From positions 14,954,364-15,018,363 of the forward strand of contig NC_063272.1 in NCBI RefSeq assembly GCF_910591885.1: a DNA stretch of 64,000 bases, read 5' to 3'. The notes below the pieces were generated by a model, which did not search any database, was not told the origin of the DNA, and was given only the letters and a program-made list of their open reading frames with translations. The DNA is from Bombus terrestris (Eukaryota > Arthropoda > Insecta > Hymenoptera > Apidae). This document shows, in pieces, positions 27,401 to 37,479 of the stretch (its first letter is position 1; the number at the start of each line of letters is the position of its first letter). The position numbers and the translations under genes are program-made.

Positions 27401-30400
27401 GTACCATGAAAAATGTTTAACGAGCTTTTTATTGGATGTACGTCGTGAGAAATCCCCCGATACCAAAGTCAATTCGAGAGGAGATTTTGTATCTTGAAAA
27501 TCATAGATAGACTCACCTAGTCCCGCGTGTCCGAAACAGAAGAGGCAGCCGTCCGTTCCGTTGATAACCGCATGGATAACGTCCGTCAGGGCACTCGAGC
27601 AGATCTCCGTCTGAAACAAATGTAAGAAACGTCAAACAAAGAGAAAAAGAGAAGCCACGGAAAAAGTTTCATTAAAATTATTCATAATACCGAAGGAAAA
27701 AGAAAATTCCATTTTTCTTCAAATTAACGTTCCAAGTTTGAAAGAGTGTTTTCGTTTTATTTGCATGACGATAATTGATATCAATTTGATTATCCAAAGT
27801 TGGCTTCGAGTTAGGTTATTTAATAACGACAGGCGAGGTACTTTCAAGCACGATGGACGCGATTTTAATTGTTCCTCGTCGTGATGGAGGTCCGCTATCG
27901 TCTTCCTCTCCTTTCGTCGGACGAGACACCAACCAGGTCTTTCGAGGGTAACGACGAAGCTTAACTTAAAGTGCTTAAGAAACCGTTTGCGGGACGGTTT
28001 AATAAACGGGACGAGCGTTACGTCCGCTGAGCGAAGACGGTGCTTCTAGAGAGACGAGGACGCGAGGATTACGGGAGGAGCGGCTTTGTTTGCTTTTAAT
28101 ATATTCATAGACTGGGAAAGTCTTTTCCGGTGCCGAGAAAGAGCGCGTCAACGGCCAGATTTTTAGTTCGCGTTCCATCTTTCGCCAGACTGCGTCCGTT
28201 TCTCGTTACATAGATTTGCGAGCGGTCGTGAGATCATCTCGGTGCTGCTAGCGTGACTAGCGGAGGGTCCTTACCAACAAAAAAAGAAAAAAGAGAAAAG
28301 GAGAGAAAAAATGGGAAAAGAGGCTACGAATCTATGAAGGGTTTCTCGACCCAGGCGTTTCGCGAATTTCCTGCGGAAGCAACCGGGAATTTCCTTCGAG
28401 CCTGCACTCGATTCGTCCTGACCGATCGATATAGACATCGACCATCTTCTCTTTTACTCTCGCAGGGGTTAGTAAACGTTTCGCGGCCGGAAAGGGTGGT
28501 CAGAGAGAGAGAGAGAGAAAGGGAGAGAGAGAGAGAGAAACGGGACAAAAAGTAGGAAGGATGTGAGCAAGAGAGAAAACGAAGGGAAAGGGAGCAGGTT
28601 GCTGGGAATATCGAGAGGAAGATGAGAACGTGTCGATACCTCGACCAAACAAGATTGAAATCTTCGTGGACGAGAATCGGATGAATCTCGAGGCCCGAGA
28701 TGGAACAGGGGGAGATGAAAGCTCGGTGGCGAGAGACAGAGTTTGAGCGAGCGAAGAAAGAAGAGAGAAAGAGAAGGTAAGAAGGAAAATGGTAGAGATA
28801 GTTTTGCAAGGGGACAACGCGGGAGGAGAACTGCATGGAAGATGGAGCGAGCGATTTGGATAGAGGAAACCCTTCAGGCTGCGTTTTTTCCTGCCTCTGC
28901 TCTAAAGGAAACGGAAATAAGAAGTCCAGTCCCTCCTCCAATATGGTAATTCCAATCTGTCGTTGCTCGTTTCAAAGCACGCCCGTTCTAAAAAGAACGA
29001 ATCTCCTCGATACTCGTCGATTGCAAGCGCGACGGGAAAACGATTCCGATCGATGGAAATGCGATCCACGACTTATCCGCTTCAAAATCGCGAGAACCAT
29101 TCGCCTATCGAAAAAAGACGATAACGCGAAAGCGTCGAAATCCTCGACGAGATTAATGGAGAGGGGAAGAAGAAGTGGAAAGAGGCGAAGAAGAGGTCTG
29201 CGGGACAACAAGGACATTCATAATTATAACGGGATCATCCCAGGGGGATGTAACGCAAAGCAAACATATTTCGCGGCTACCTGCACCCTCGAGAGATCCG
29301 CCACTCTCCCTTTCCCTACGCGCCTCGCCTGCCTAGCGGAACCGACGGCATCACAGTTAATGAAATACGTGACCGAAGCCTCCGTCATAATCTCAAACAC
29401 TTGATTCCGCGATCCCGCACGGAATTGAGAGGAACGAAGGGTTGGCTCGACGTTGTACCGCGTGGAAAACATCCCCTCCGCGGCCGTTGCTCGTTCGCTT
29501 GATAATGCGTTGAATTTCAATTCTTTCCCGATGCTACGTCACTCGCTTTTTCTACTCGTCATGAACACCGAGGCATTCCAGAAGAATTTATTAATCGGTT
29601 AAATTTCAAATATACATGTTTAAAGAAAATATCCTGTAATTACAATGGGAAACTCGTCGTTACGTAGCTCTTTGCCAGCCATCTCTGAAACGTCTTCCCA
29701 TCGAGGATCCTTTCCTCGGGGACTTTTAAAGCTTACGACGATCCCAGCCACCCTGTAAAAAATTCCCATGGAAATGTCCCATCTACGGAAAAAGGAGGCG
29801 AGCTTTACCGTCTATCCAGGGAATGCTTAAGAAAACGAACTGAAATTTGTACAAGAAACGTTACCAACAACTCCGCGACAAGAATTTTCTCTTTCTTAAA
29901 GAAGCTTTCCCTTCCGAGGTGGATATCCGGGCCAGCGATTGAAAGAAATCGAGCAAGAAGCCGGGCGTCTCTATCGCAAAGAGGACGAAGCGAACATTAA
30001 TTTCGGCGAGTGTAAATTAAAAGGGAGTAGAAGACATCATGGTGTGACTTACAAGCGACGTTAGCCAGTGTCGTCGTGGCCTGCGTCGCGTCAATTCCAC
30101 TTGCAGGACGCGTTCTAGTAACGCAATATTGGTGCTGCCGCGTGGAATACCAATGAAACCGGGAAGGGTCGAAAGGGGAGAAGAAAGGGGGCCGTCGATG
30201 CTCGTGGTCCAAGACAGACTTCTTCTTCTTCGCCGGGGAGGAACTTCCAGTTACGCTTCTCTTTCCTTCGTTCCCATTCCTTTCCCTTCTTGCTGTTTCT
30301 TCCTCTCTTTCTCTCCAAATTCACCCTTCTTGGCGAAATGTAAAACTCGTGTAAGAAAGTTCGAAAAGACGCTACGGGAAAAAGGAGTTCCCTTTGCAAT

Positions 30401-33400
30401 GGGGTGTCGCCGTGAAGAAACGCGGGACCCTTTTAATGGCTGGAAATAATCGAATGACTCCCTCCCCCCCTCTTCTCCGCGAATCTCTTAATTCGCAAGT
30501 TTCCAGATGCCTCGAACGCCGTTAGTGTGTCGGGGTGAACGAAACAGGTGTCGCAGCCGCTTCCATTTTCTTAAATCCTGGCACTTTCGTGGATTCGTTA
30601 GAGTTTCTTTTAAAGCGCGTGGCCGATTTGTTGAACTTTGTTTATTTTTGCCGAGAGTATCGAACCAGGGATCTTACGAAAGCTTTTTGCGTTTAACGAA
30701 GAAAGTATACGAAACGAGCGGAAACGCGTTGTAATTCGTATGAGATGAAGTTTGTCGATACGGTCATTGGCATAGACATTGATGAAGTTAGTTTACGTAG
30801 CGGAAAATCACGTTGAATCAGCGTATGATGTAGCTGCCAACGATGTCCCTAGCATAACATCCGTCAGTGCAATTACTATCGGTTAATTGTGTGAACGTTA
30901 CGAAAATCACGTTTGTTGATTGCGTCGCCATGTCGATGAAAACTGGCCATCTAGATAGTTACAGTCGATGCAAAAGATACTTGAAACAATAATTCCAACA
31001 ATTGCAAAGCAGATGAGATCAGATGAAAATGTGTCAAATATAATTGCAAAATCAAAGAAAAAACGAAGTTTCTACGAAAACCTGAATTTGTTCGAAAGAT
31101 ACGATATTCCTAAAGTATATGGGATGTCTAGAATTTACGATACGATTCGATAGAATGAAACGTAACTACAAAATTACGTGTACAATTACGTGATACTGTA
31201 TACTCGAATCATACACGACCGGTTGACACTCGGCCGATTTTACGACCTCTGTATATTGTAGAGACCATTACCTGCACCATTCGAGGAAAGTAGGCGGTTT
31301 ACCATTTGCATGTAGACGCAGCTGGCGCGTGCAACATCGCTGGATCGTTCGATGAAAACCATATCAAAAACAAACAGAGCCGAGGGGGTAGTTTTCGCTC
31401 TCGTTTCGCCGTGTCTACGAGCGACGATGCGTGCGGCGATCGTGCATGTACGCGCGGAACGCTCGCACTCGTTCACGAGCCGATAATTCCGAAAATTGCG
31501 TCGCCATATGCGTGACATCCGGTTTTTGTTCACCGCACCGTGGTTCGTTCGGCGACTTACTCGCTTATAAATAAATTCCGATTCGATCGGACTGGCCGAT
31601 CGTCGCCGGAAATATTCGATGCGGACCGATTCACCGATATGCTCGACACTCTCGTGGAATATTGGACGTTCCAGCGATCAAAGTGCGTTCACGAGTGACA
31701 ACTATTTCAGTAACATCGCGAGGAATCGCGAGAGATATCGAGAGAGCACGCGCGCAACGACGATCGAGGTACTTGCTGCCCTTTCCTTTTAAAGTATTAC
31801 AGCTCAACACGGTATTTTCAACTCGTCGACTTCGTCTAGATATTCCGCGTGACGCGTTAACCCCCGGGATAACAACCAAAGAACTTTTTATCCGACGCGT
31901 ATTCGAAGCGTCGCGGTAAGGCCGATCACGAGTTTGTCAAAGCGGAAACGTGGAAGGGAGGGTGCGAGCAGATATGGAGACGCGCGAGCGACCTCGGTAG
32001 TCGGTGAAATATGTCGCGATTTACACGGGAGATTGGCGTCATTGACGCCTGGAAAGTGAGCGAGACAGCAGGCTCGCGTCAGCTTGTTCGAAAAGCAACC
32101 ACGCTACCCCAACAGCGAGGCGTGTGCGGTGACTGGTCGGATCAAAAAAGCATTCGGAAAATCCAACGCTCGGTTTGACCGATGCAGAATCGAAATCGTT
32201 AGTAACCCTATCCGCGTTTCGTTTCCACTTCTCTTCCGGTCCCGCTAGCCGGCCTAGCTCGTTCTCCTCTTCTGACCGCGAGTTTCCGAACTGCTTGGAA
32301 CAGTAATTGTTAAAAATAATTAACAGAGTTTCGTCGGTACTGTTTGAAAACTCGTTCCGTATAAACAGGGAGAAATTACTTTTTTCCGCGACTTCCTAAC
32401 GATCTCGAGATGGGAGAACGCACGAACGAAACCACGAATCGGGCAGCACGTAGCTGACCGAAATCCACGATCTCTGGGAGAGTGACGTCTCGCTTTTGGG
32501 ACGGCTGACGCGTGTCAGACACCTGCCAAACTTCATCAGGGATTTCCGAAACCCAGCTCGTGGCCCGAATTAATCTTACTGTAATATGGAAATGCATCGT
32601 TCGGACAGACTATGCGAAGATCCGGTCGGACGGATCCGGACACGAGGCAGAACAAGGAATATAGATGCGGCCAATTGGGGTGGATCCGTTCCACGGGCCC
32701 GTATGATTGGTTTACAGATTAGCATGACTCTACCGTTAGAACGTCGCTATCAACCCCTATTCGAGGGCTGCTTATTCATTCACTGGACAGGATCCGGGAT
32801 CGACTAGGTTTTTCTAACGTTGTCCAAGTGCGCATCGATTACACGGCGATACGTTTTCAAAGAGGGACACGAGACAGACAGAATGCCTGATCAACGCACG
32901 GGTGCAGCATAGTGGCTGTTGCGAGTGTAGGAATAATAGCGAGACTGACTATGACGCGGCCAACGAATTCTGATGAAACGTGATGCATTTGCTTTGTGGA
33001 TCGATCAGCCGTATATAAAAATAAAAAAAAAAAAAAATAAAAAAAATAGAAAAAGAAAAAACCGATTAACCAAGAGGAAGCTCGCGGGACGAGTTTATTG
33101 GTTGGTCGAGAGATTTATACGTTTGAAACGGTGGTGAAGCGTACGGTATCATAAACGACGATAAATATACGAAATAACACTGCGTAGATTAAACTGCATT
33201 CATTAAAAATACGTGCACTTTATTCCCTATAATCCGAACTACGTTTATTCCCGTCGAAAGGTAAAAACACAGACGATCCATCCCCAGGAACGATTGAACC
33301 GCAAACCCTGCCCCGCTTTAATTTCGCGGCGAATAGGAGCAGGGTGGAGCATAATTTTTCGGTAATCTCCATAATCGAAACCAGGCGGCAAATTAGAGAG

Positions 33401-36400
33401 AAGCGGCGCAAAGGTATCGGCGGATTCTTTCCTCTTAATAAGAATTCGTCGGCCTTCGACTCGACGATTTAATAAGAATCCGGCGTCGATACGCTTCGAA
33501 CGGCTAATCCCGTCTGCGTGGAGCAGAGAGGAAGGGAAGGAGGACGCGCAACCGATCCATTTTCGTCGGGACACTCGGAAACCCACCGAGGAGAACGAGA
33601 AGCCACGTACCGTGAATTTCCAGGCGTTTCAGCGGGGCCCGTTCGATTAGCATTCGCTGGGAAATGAGCAATAGATCGAACCGTGCCGCGAGAGAAGGGA
33701 ATACGCCGTTGCTTGTACAGACGGAGAAAGTACGCAAGCGCGTACCAAACCGTACACACGCGCGTAATCCACAGCGTGACTATTAGTCGTAAGTCAATAA
33801 TAAAGCCCTTGTCCTGCACCGACCATAATGGCTTCAGTGAATTATTCTGTCCAGAATGCATTGTCCTAGCAGATCGTCCGCGGGGATAGAATTGTCGGCG
33901 GCCAGCGGCAATATATGCAGTGTACACAAGCGTAAGATCTCGAACGGGAACGCGTCTAGCCCCGGCGTATTCACCTACGGAGCCCCGTAATTGAGATGGA
34001 TGTTCAATTAATTTGGCCAGGTTTCATTTGCACACCGAACGGATCCGTGAGCATGCTCAGGTTCTAGCACACTTCGCGTCCTTTTCCTAGACCTTGTCGA
34101 GACACCTGAGATCGACAGCCTTTCACTTCAGCCTCTGTTGACGGATAAGTATCCTGACCAAGCTGGTACGAGGTTTATTTCGCGCCTCGAAGATTATTCC
34201 GTCATCGGACGAGTGTGAGCTCGAGGATCGTGGAGAACGTGTATGAAGGCGGCTTTGTGTCGCGGAAACCTGCGATCTGTTCGTTAATCGAATCACGTCG
34301 TTGTTCCGTGTCGGTTATCCATGGTGGTAAAGAATGAACCGTACGAAAGAAGAAGGATGGAATTTAAAATTTCAGCACCTATTCTCTATACTCTAAGCAA
34401 TTCCAAATGCAATTTTCTCGGAAAAATTACACGGTGCAGAATGTTTGCATTGTGAATGTAACCGAGTTCGGAAGTTTCGAGTATCGTACTTGGCAAATTG
34501 CCGGCTCCGTAAGCGGCACCACTCAAGTGTGTTCGGGTAACAACGCCTCAAACCAAGCCACGCAGCAGCACGGGCATCGAACAAATTGGAACTTCAAAGG
34601 CATTTCCCTTCGAAGCATCGTGCTTTCTTTGGCGTCTTTTTCCTCGGTGCCAGTTCCGCGGAAATAAACTTACAGCGAGCGTGAAACTACTCCTACGTTG
34701 GCAACCTGTACGTGTCTATTCTTCTTACGTAATGGCCGCAACTCGCGAGAATGAATGGCTCTGACAGCAAAGGATATTACGAATTTATCGACGAATCCAC
34801 GCTTAGTCCAAGTAATGCGATTTTCTTGCGCGTTCCCTTGTAGCGATATCAGCCTGCCAAGAACTTTCCTCTCCCCTTTTTCCACGTTTCTTTCGCTTCG
34901 CGCAGACGGAAGTTCAACAACGCCACTCTTTTAGAAAACTTTGAACTCAGGATGACATTTACAGAACGCTTAGAGTAGATGTCAAATTCGTGTCAAGCGA
35001 CGATTCTTTTCCAAGCAAAATTATTTTTAAAATAAATATTATACGAACTTGGAATGTATTAAAGGTCTCTCTTGATCCGTGCAGGACAGATTGCACGCGT
35101 TCCGGGTCCGCATGAAACGGCGCAAAGGTGCCATTAAACGACCAATGGCTTCTATCGACGATGTTAATTTACGACTGACCCATAATCAAGCTAGCGCGGT
35201 CTGTTTGCGCGTCATATTGGGACACATTTCCACACAGCGGTCGGGCATTCGCGGTTCACGTATTTGCGGACGCAGACAGCAAAGGTATCCGCTGGTCGAA
35301 GATTATCGGTCGATGGGAATTGCGGACGAGGCTGGATTACATTTCCCGTGTGTGTAATTCCAGCCGGCGAAATCCTCGTTTTTGAAGGCGGTCGCGTTGT
35401 CGACCAATTACAACACGCTAACGAGGTGCTTGTCAATCAACCGGGATACCAATCGAATTCGTTCGAACAGACCGAAGAAAAAAATCCACCTTTGCTGATT
35501 ACGCGATACGAATACGAATACACTGGACTATACGTTTGAAATCGTTTAAAATCGTTTGAAATCTCGTTCTATCGGAAGACGTAAAGAGAGTTATCTTAAA
35601 CTACCATCGTCAACCAATCGCGAGAGGCAAACGAAAAAGATCGAAGGGTCGAGAGAGATACTAGTTAAAGATGAACCACTTTGGAGTCCGGGTAGGTCGG
35701 TTCTGAAATATTCACACGGCCCCGTGCTTGTCGGCTGGTTGTCGAAAAGAACGAACCGTCCCCTAGGACGAGGGCACGCATTCTCTCTACAAGTTTTCTG
35801 CCCGTGACTCTCCCCCTTCGGCCACAATTCGACTTCGAGGTTTGGCCTCTGTCCGAAAGAACGCGCTCGTTCGGAGGAACACCACCACGACGCACGCGAT
35901 GGACAGCCGAAAGAATCAAAAGGAAAACAGGAAAGGGACGGAAAAAGAAGATAAAAAAGGGAAAGGCATAAAAGAGAGAACGAAGAGCCATTGTAACTTT
36001 GGATGACAATCGTCGCGACGTGGACATTTGATCGAATCAATCGATTGCTTTGCATGGTTCTTCTAAACAGTGGCGGATAGGGGTGTGAGTCGCGTCAAAG
36101 AGCCAGAGGAACGCGCCACAGGCGGGGAACGAAGGGCTGGCTAGTCCCTGGAGAGGACTGGCAGCAGCCACGGAGTGAGACAGAGAGGGTGCCGCGGAAG
36201 AGAAACCGAGAGAGATTCTCGGATGGCGAGGGGAGTCGCCGGGAAAACCGAGTAGCTCCGGGTTCATTTGAATCCGACGCTCGATAATGTCCCCGGAGAG
36301 CATCGAAATATCTCGGTGCACGTATATACACGTCCGGGCTACCCGGCATGCATGCATCTCGCGATATTATAACGCCCGCCGCGCTCCCCGATGACGTTCG

Positions 36401-37479
36401 CCGTGGCGATGTCGTTCATCAATGCCACGGCAATAAAATTCGCCGCGGTAAGCGTGCGAGGGATAGGAAAAAGGATCGACCTACCTCGTCGTCTTCGGCA
36501 TTGCTCGACGGGAGACGCTGATCGATCTGATGCTGTTTTTCCATTTATCTGGAACCAGGATTGTCGAGAAATGGGGAAAACGTTGCGGAAGAAACGATGA
36601 TTTACCAGTGCTTCGTGATTGGTAGAATTTTGTATGCGCTCAGGGATATCGTTTCGCGAGAGAGGAAGACGAGAGGAGTGGGGATAAGGGAGAAAGCTCG
36701 CGGGTGAAAAGCAGCTTGAAACGCGCAAATTCGAAAATAATCACGACTATCGGGGTTAGATCGGATCTCCTCGCGCTTCTCGAAGAACGAGAAGTCACGA
36801 GCAAGAAGCAACGCCCGCCCGAGGGTTCGAGGGACGAAGAGAGATCGGGGAGGTTGGATTTTCCTGCCGGGAGGTGGAGTTTCGAGGTCGGGAAATTAGT
36901 TTAGTTATGCGCCCGGCAGGAACGTCTCCTGCGTCTCTAGGATGAGTGCGACTCGACGACGTACCACGTAGACGTTTCAACGTTCAGATTTCTCCGCGTC
37001 TCGCGCGCTTGCTCTCGTCCTTAATTTCCTCCAGAATTCCTCTCTTTCCATATTTATCTTCGCAGCGTCGCTCGAAAGAGTCCGGTACTAGACCCCAACA
37101 CGCGTGGAAAAACGATTCTTCCCGCTCGCGATAGAGGAAAGACCCCGTGCCATGGAATTCTACATTTTCTAAAGGAGTTCGAGAGGCAATCGAGGGGAAG
37201 AGCACGATAAAAATCGCTGTTTCTGAATTATTGGGGAGTCGCAAAGGGAATGTAAGAAAGGGGTGGCCGAATGGAAATCATCGAGTGTACCTGTGAGTCC
37301 TCTTCGGTAAATATCGCATCGAAGGCAAACATTTTCGGTGCTGCCACGGTCGGCCTTCGATCGTCCGCCGAAGAGGATTGTCCAGCCGTTGGGTCGACTA
37401 GCGTCACCTGTTTCTTCCTCTTGTCCGCGTTGAAAAAGCTACCGCCTTCTCCGGGTGACACTTTTAGCATAACTTTCAC
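9230..37479 (-). CDS. KIF26: KIF26-type atypical kinesin (kinesin-11 family), ten exons, N-terminus missing
   Basis: Joining ten GT-AG exons (37479-37291, 27610-27517, 22992-22795, 14657-14445, 13927-12293, 11747-11505, 11191-10736, 10562-10287, 9782-9513, 9420-9230) gives an uninterrupted 1254-residue frame ending in TAA. Residues 1-333 are a kinesin motor of KIF26 type: GCLFCFGHAGLGKS P-loop at 84-97, SELRAPTAERAAFYLDAA at 186-202, LHLMDLG at 239-245, HLPYKEHKLTQLL at 274-286 and the end-of-motor helix near 321-333. The conserved post-motor SADTVIYVGP lies at 366-375. A long Ser/Pro-rich tail follows, then SGYDS motifs (1045-1085) and a C-terminal helical module with SHVLLITCFD. Known for the family: KIF26 proteins bind microtubules without normal ATPase-driven motility and act in signalling and neuronal development. 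The Drosophila counterpart is thought to be CG14535. The first visible exon begins in phase 0 with VKVMLKV, so at least one upstream exon is needed; none was found up to 64000. Confidence 0.95.
9513..9782 (-). CDS. KIF26: KIF26 exon I: C-terminal basic helix (residues 1102-1192)
   Basis: Acceptor GTGTTTCAG ends at 9783 and donor GATC|GTAAGT begins at 9512. The 270-nt exon has phase-1 introns on both sides. It encodes an Arg-rich region and the helix IHNLRLRQRLLRLELRDA, followed by RRLMVPDARWSYD. The LR..LELR..K..LMV.p..W order matches the C-terminal module of KIF26 proteins. Confidence 0.92.
10287..10562 (-). CDS. KIF26: KIF26 exon H: tail with SGYDS motifs (residues 1010-1102)
   Basis: Acceptor TTTCTTGCAG ends at 10563 and donor CCAAG|GTATAT begins at 10286. 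The 276-nt exon has phase-1 introns on both sides. It carries two related motifs, EGYDSGADST (1044-1053) and SSGYDSIVRDSETSS (1071-1085). A SGYxS...DSE block is also known in vertebrate KIF26 tails, which supports orthology beyond the motor. Confidence 0.9.
10736..11191 (-). CDS. KIF26: KIF26 exon G: tail (residues 858-1010)
   Basis: The 456-nt exon ends at donor CAAG|GTGAGA (intron from 10735). The chosen acceptor ATTCCAG ends at 11192, giving SAPVFRPPSRCQSLSLSDV in frame. An acceptor 12 nt upstream (ACGCAG) would create an immediate TGA with the incoming T, so it was not used. The exon contains SIYSEPAYIAGKSDPEK, one CxxC (C905, C908) and an acidic EEEYVEAKKLF segment. The polypyrimidine tract before the acceptor is weak, so the left boundary is the least certain in the model. 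Confidence 0.84.
11505..11747 (-). CDS. KIF26: KIF26 exon F: tail (residues 777-858)
   Basis: Acceptor ATTTGCAG ends at 11748 and donor CCAT|GTAAGT begins at 11504. The 243-nt exon has phase-1 introns on both sides. It encodes SMSVMSDTERYRPHYPPP, then PRPYFDHEDFLEQETRHKFDQLARLHELYQSKL, a likely alpha helix rich in charged and leucine residues. I know of no enzymatic motif here. Confidence 0.88.
12293..13927 (-). CDS. KIF26: KIF26 exon E: end of motor domain and long tail (residues 232-777)
   Basis: Acceptor AATTCTCAG ends at 13928 and donor CACTG|GTAAGT begins at 12292. The 1635-nt exon has phase-1 introns on both sides. It starts VAGGRSRLHLMDLG, so switch II is DLGNSD, then IPLSGLGNILLAIFNG, HLPYKEHKLTQLL, MIAHVSP and SRIHRMRRRKIKF (motor end, about 333). 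After that come a Gly/Ser linker, SADTVIYVGP (366-375), a Ser/Pro/Lys-rich basic stretch (about 420-485), two WIDGP motifs (489-493 and 517-521), an acidic run (662-670) directly before VVPPPLPLIEP, and Ser/Glu-rich sequence. No internal intron is needed because the frame stays open throughout. Confidence 0.96.
14445..14657 (-). CDS. KIF26: KIF26 exon D: switch I region of motor (residues 161-232)
   Basis: Acceptor TTGTTCCCAG ends at 14658 and donor GGAG|GTAAGT begins at 14444. The 213-nt exon is flanked by phase-1 introns. It encodes DSEQSPAVYLRDDPLFG, SELRAPTAERAAFYLDAA and MLYTLHVYQYSV. Where motile kinesins carry NxxSSRSH before the FTLHV-like strand, this exon reads AGRQREDGDAHMLYTLHVY, so the switch I catalytic serines and arginine are missing. 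This fits the KIF26 family. Confidence 0.94.
14658..22794 (-). other. KIF26: 8.1-kb KIF26 intron (phase 1)
   Basis: This separates the post-P-loop and switch I exons. It contains only scattered open frames of low quality on both strands, including one of 205 codons on the plus strand (19242-19859), and a short (TA)n run at 22264-22279. No RNA gene or transposon was recognised. Confidence 0.8.
22264..22279. repeat. (TA)n run
   Basis: Short TA dinucleotide run within the 8.1-kb KIF26 intron. Confidence 0.8.
22795..22992 (-). CDS. KIF26: KIF26 exon C: post-P-loop motor segment (residues 95-161)
   Basis: Acceptor CTCTTTCAG ends at 22993 and donor AACG|GTAAGT begins at 22794. The 198-nt exon has phase-1 introns on both sides. 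It encodes KSHTMLG (end of P-loop), LGAIPCAIAWLFRGI, TGARFSVRVSCVEL and RDLLAAHANG. The GARFSVRVS strand and RDLL motif are hallmarks of the KIF26 motor core. Confidence 0.95.
25474..25502. repeat. 11-bp tandem repeat CGTAGTCGTTT, 2.6 copies
   Basis: Two exact units and a 7-bp partial unit in the intron that splits the P-loop codon of KIF26. Confidence 0.85.
25707..25742. repeat. (CGTCT)n pentanucleotide repeat, 7 copies
   Basis: About seven perfect units. The array reads (AGACG)n on the other strand. It lies about 200 bp from the 11-bp tandem repeat in the same intron. Confidence 0.9.
27517..27610 (-). CDS. KIF26: KIF26 exon B: P-loop exon (residues 64-95)
   Basis: Acceptor TTGTTTCAG ends at 27611 and donor CTAG|GTGAGT begins at 27516. 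The 94-nt exon runs TEICSSALTDVIHAVING then TDGCLFCFGHAGLG, and ends one base into the last glycine codon. It supplies G90 to G95 of the nucleotide-binding P-loop, which K96-S97 of the next exon complete. The DGCLFCFGHA block is characteristic of KIF26 rather than of conventional kinesins, which have GQTGTGKT. Confidence 0.95.
28501..28540. repeat. (GA)n microsatellite
   Basis: Interrupted GA run within a wider purine-rich stretch (about 28270-28800). It explains the long low-complexity open frames there. Confidence 0.85.
33014..33061. repeat. A-rich tract
   Basis: About 48 bp of nearly pure A with single T or G interruptions. It could be an old retroposon tail, but no element body or target duplication is recognisable beside it. 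Confidence 0.8.
37291..37479 (-). CDS. KIF26: KIF26 exon A: start of motor domain (residues 1-63 of visible protein)
   Basis: Acceptor TTGCTTACAG ends at 37480 and donor CACAG|GTACAC begins at 37290. The 189-nt exon encodes 63 whole codons, so both sides are phase 0. It starts VKVMLKVSP (first beta strand of the motor) and includes RKKQVTLVDP and FAFDAIFTEEDSQ (the strand and loop before the P-loop in kinesins). KIF26 proteins carry a substantial N-terminal extension before VKVML, so this is not the first coding exon. Confidence 0.93.

Larger units (their letters stand above)
22993..27516 (-). other. KIF26: 4.5-kb KIF26 intron (phase 1) splitting the P-loop
   Basis: The intron interrupts the last glycine codon of the P-loop between GHAGL and KSHTM. 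Inside are two short tandem repeats (25474-25502 and 25707-25742). No gene is visible. Confidence 0.85.
27611..37290 (-). other. KIF26: 9.7-kb KIF26 intron (phase 0)
   Basis: This lies between the first visible motor exon and the P-loop exon. It holds a purine-rich GA microsatellite (28501-28540) and an A-rich tract (33014-33061). Open frames up to about 205 codons near 28300-29400 overlap that low-complexity sequence and do not look like protein. No nested gene was recognised. Confidence 0.8.

Noticed and set aside
28324..29404. Long open frames on both strands (205 and 189 codons)
   Set aside because: They are driven by purine- and pyrimidine-rich low-complexity DNA around the GA microsatellite; the products are Ser/Leu/Phe or Arg/Glu repeats.
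30968..31153. 61-codon AT-rich ORF starting MQKILETIIPTIAKQ
   Set aside because: It is too short, with no signal peptide, splice context or known motif; it could be a transposon scrap but there is no supporting terminus.
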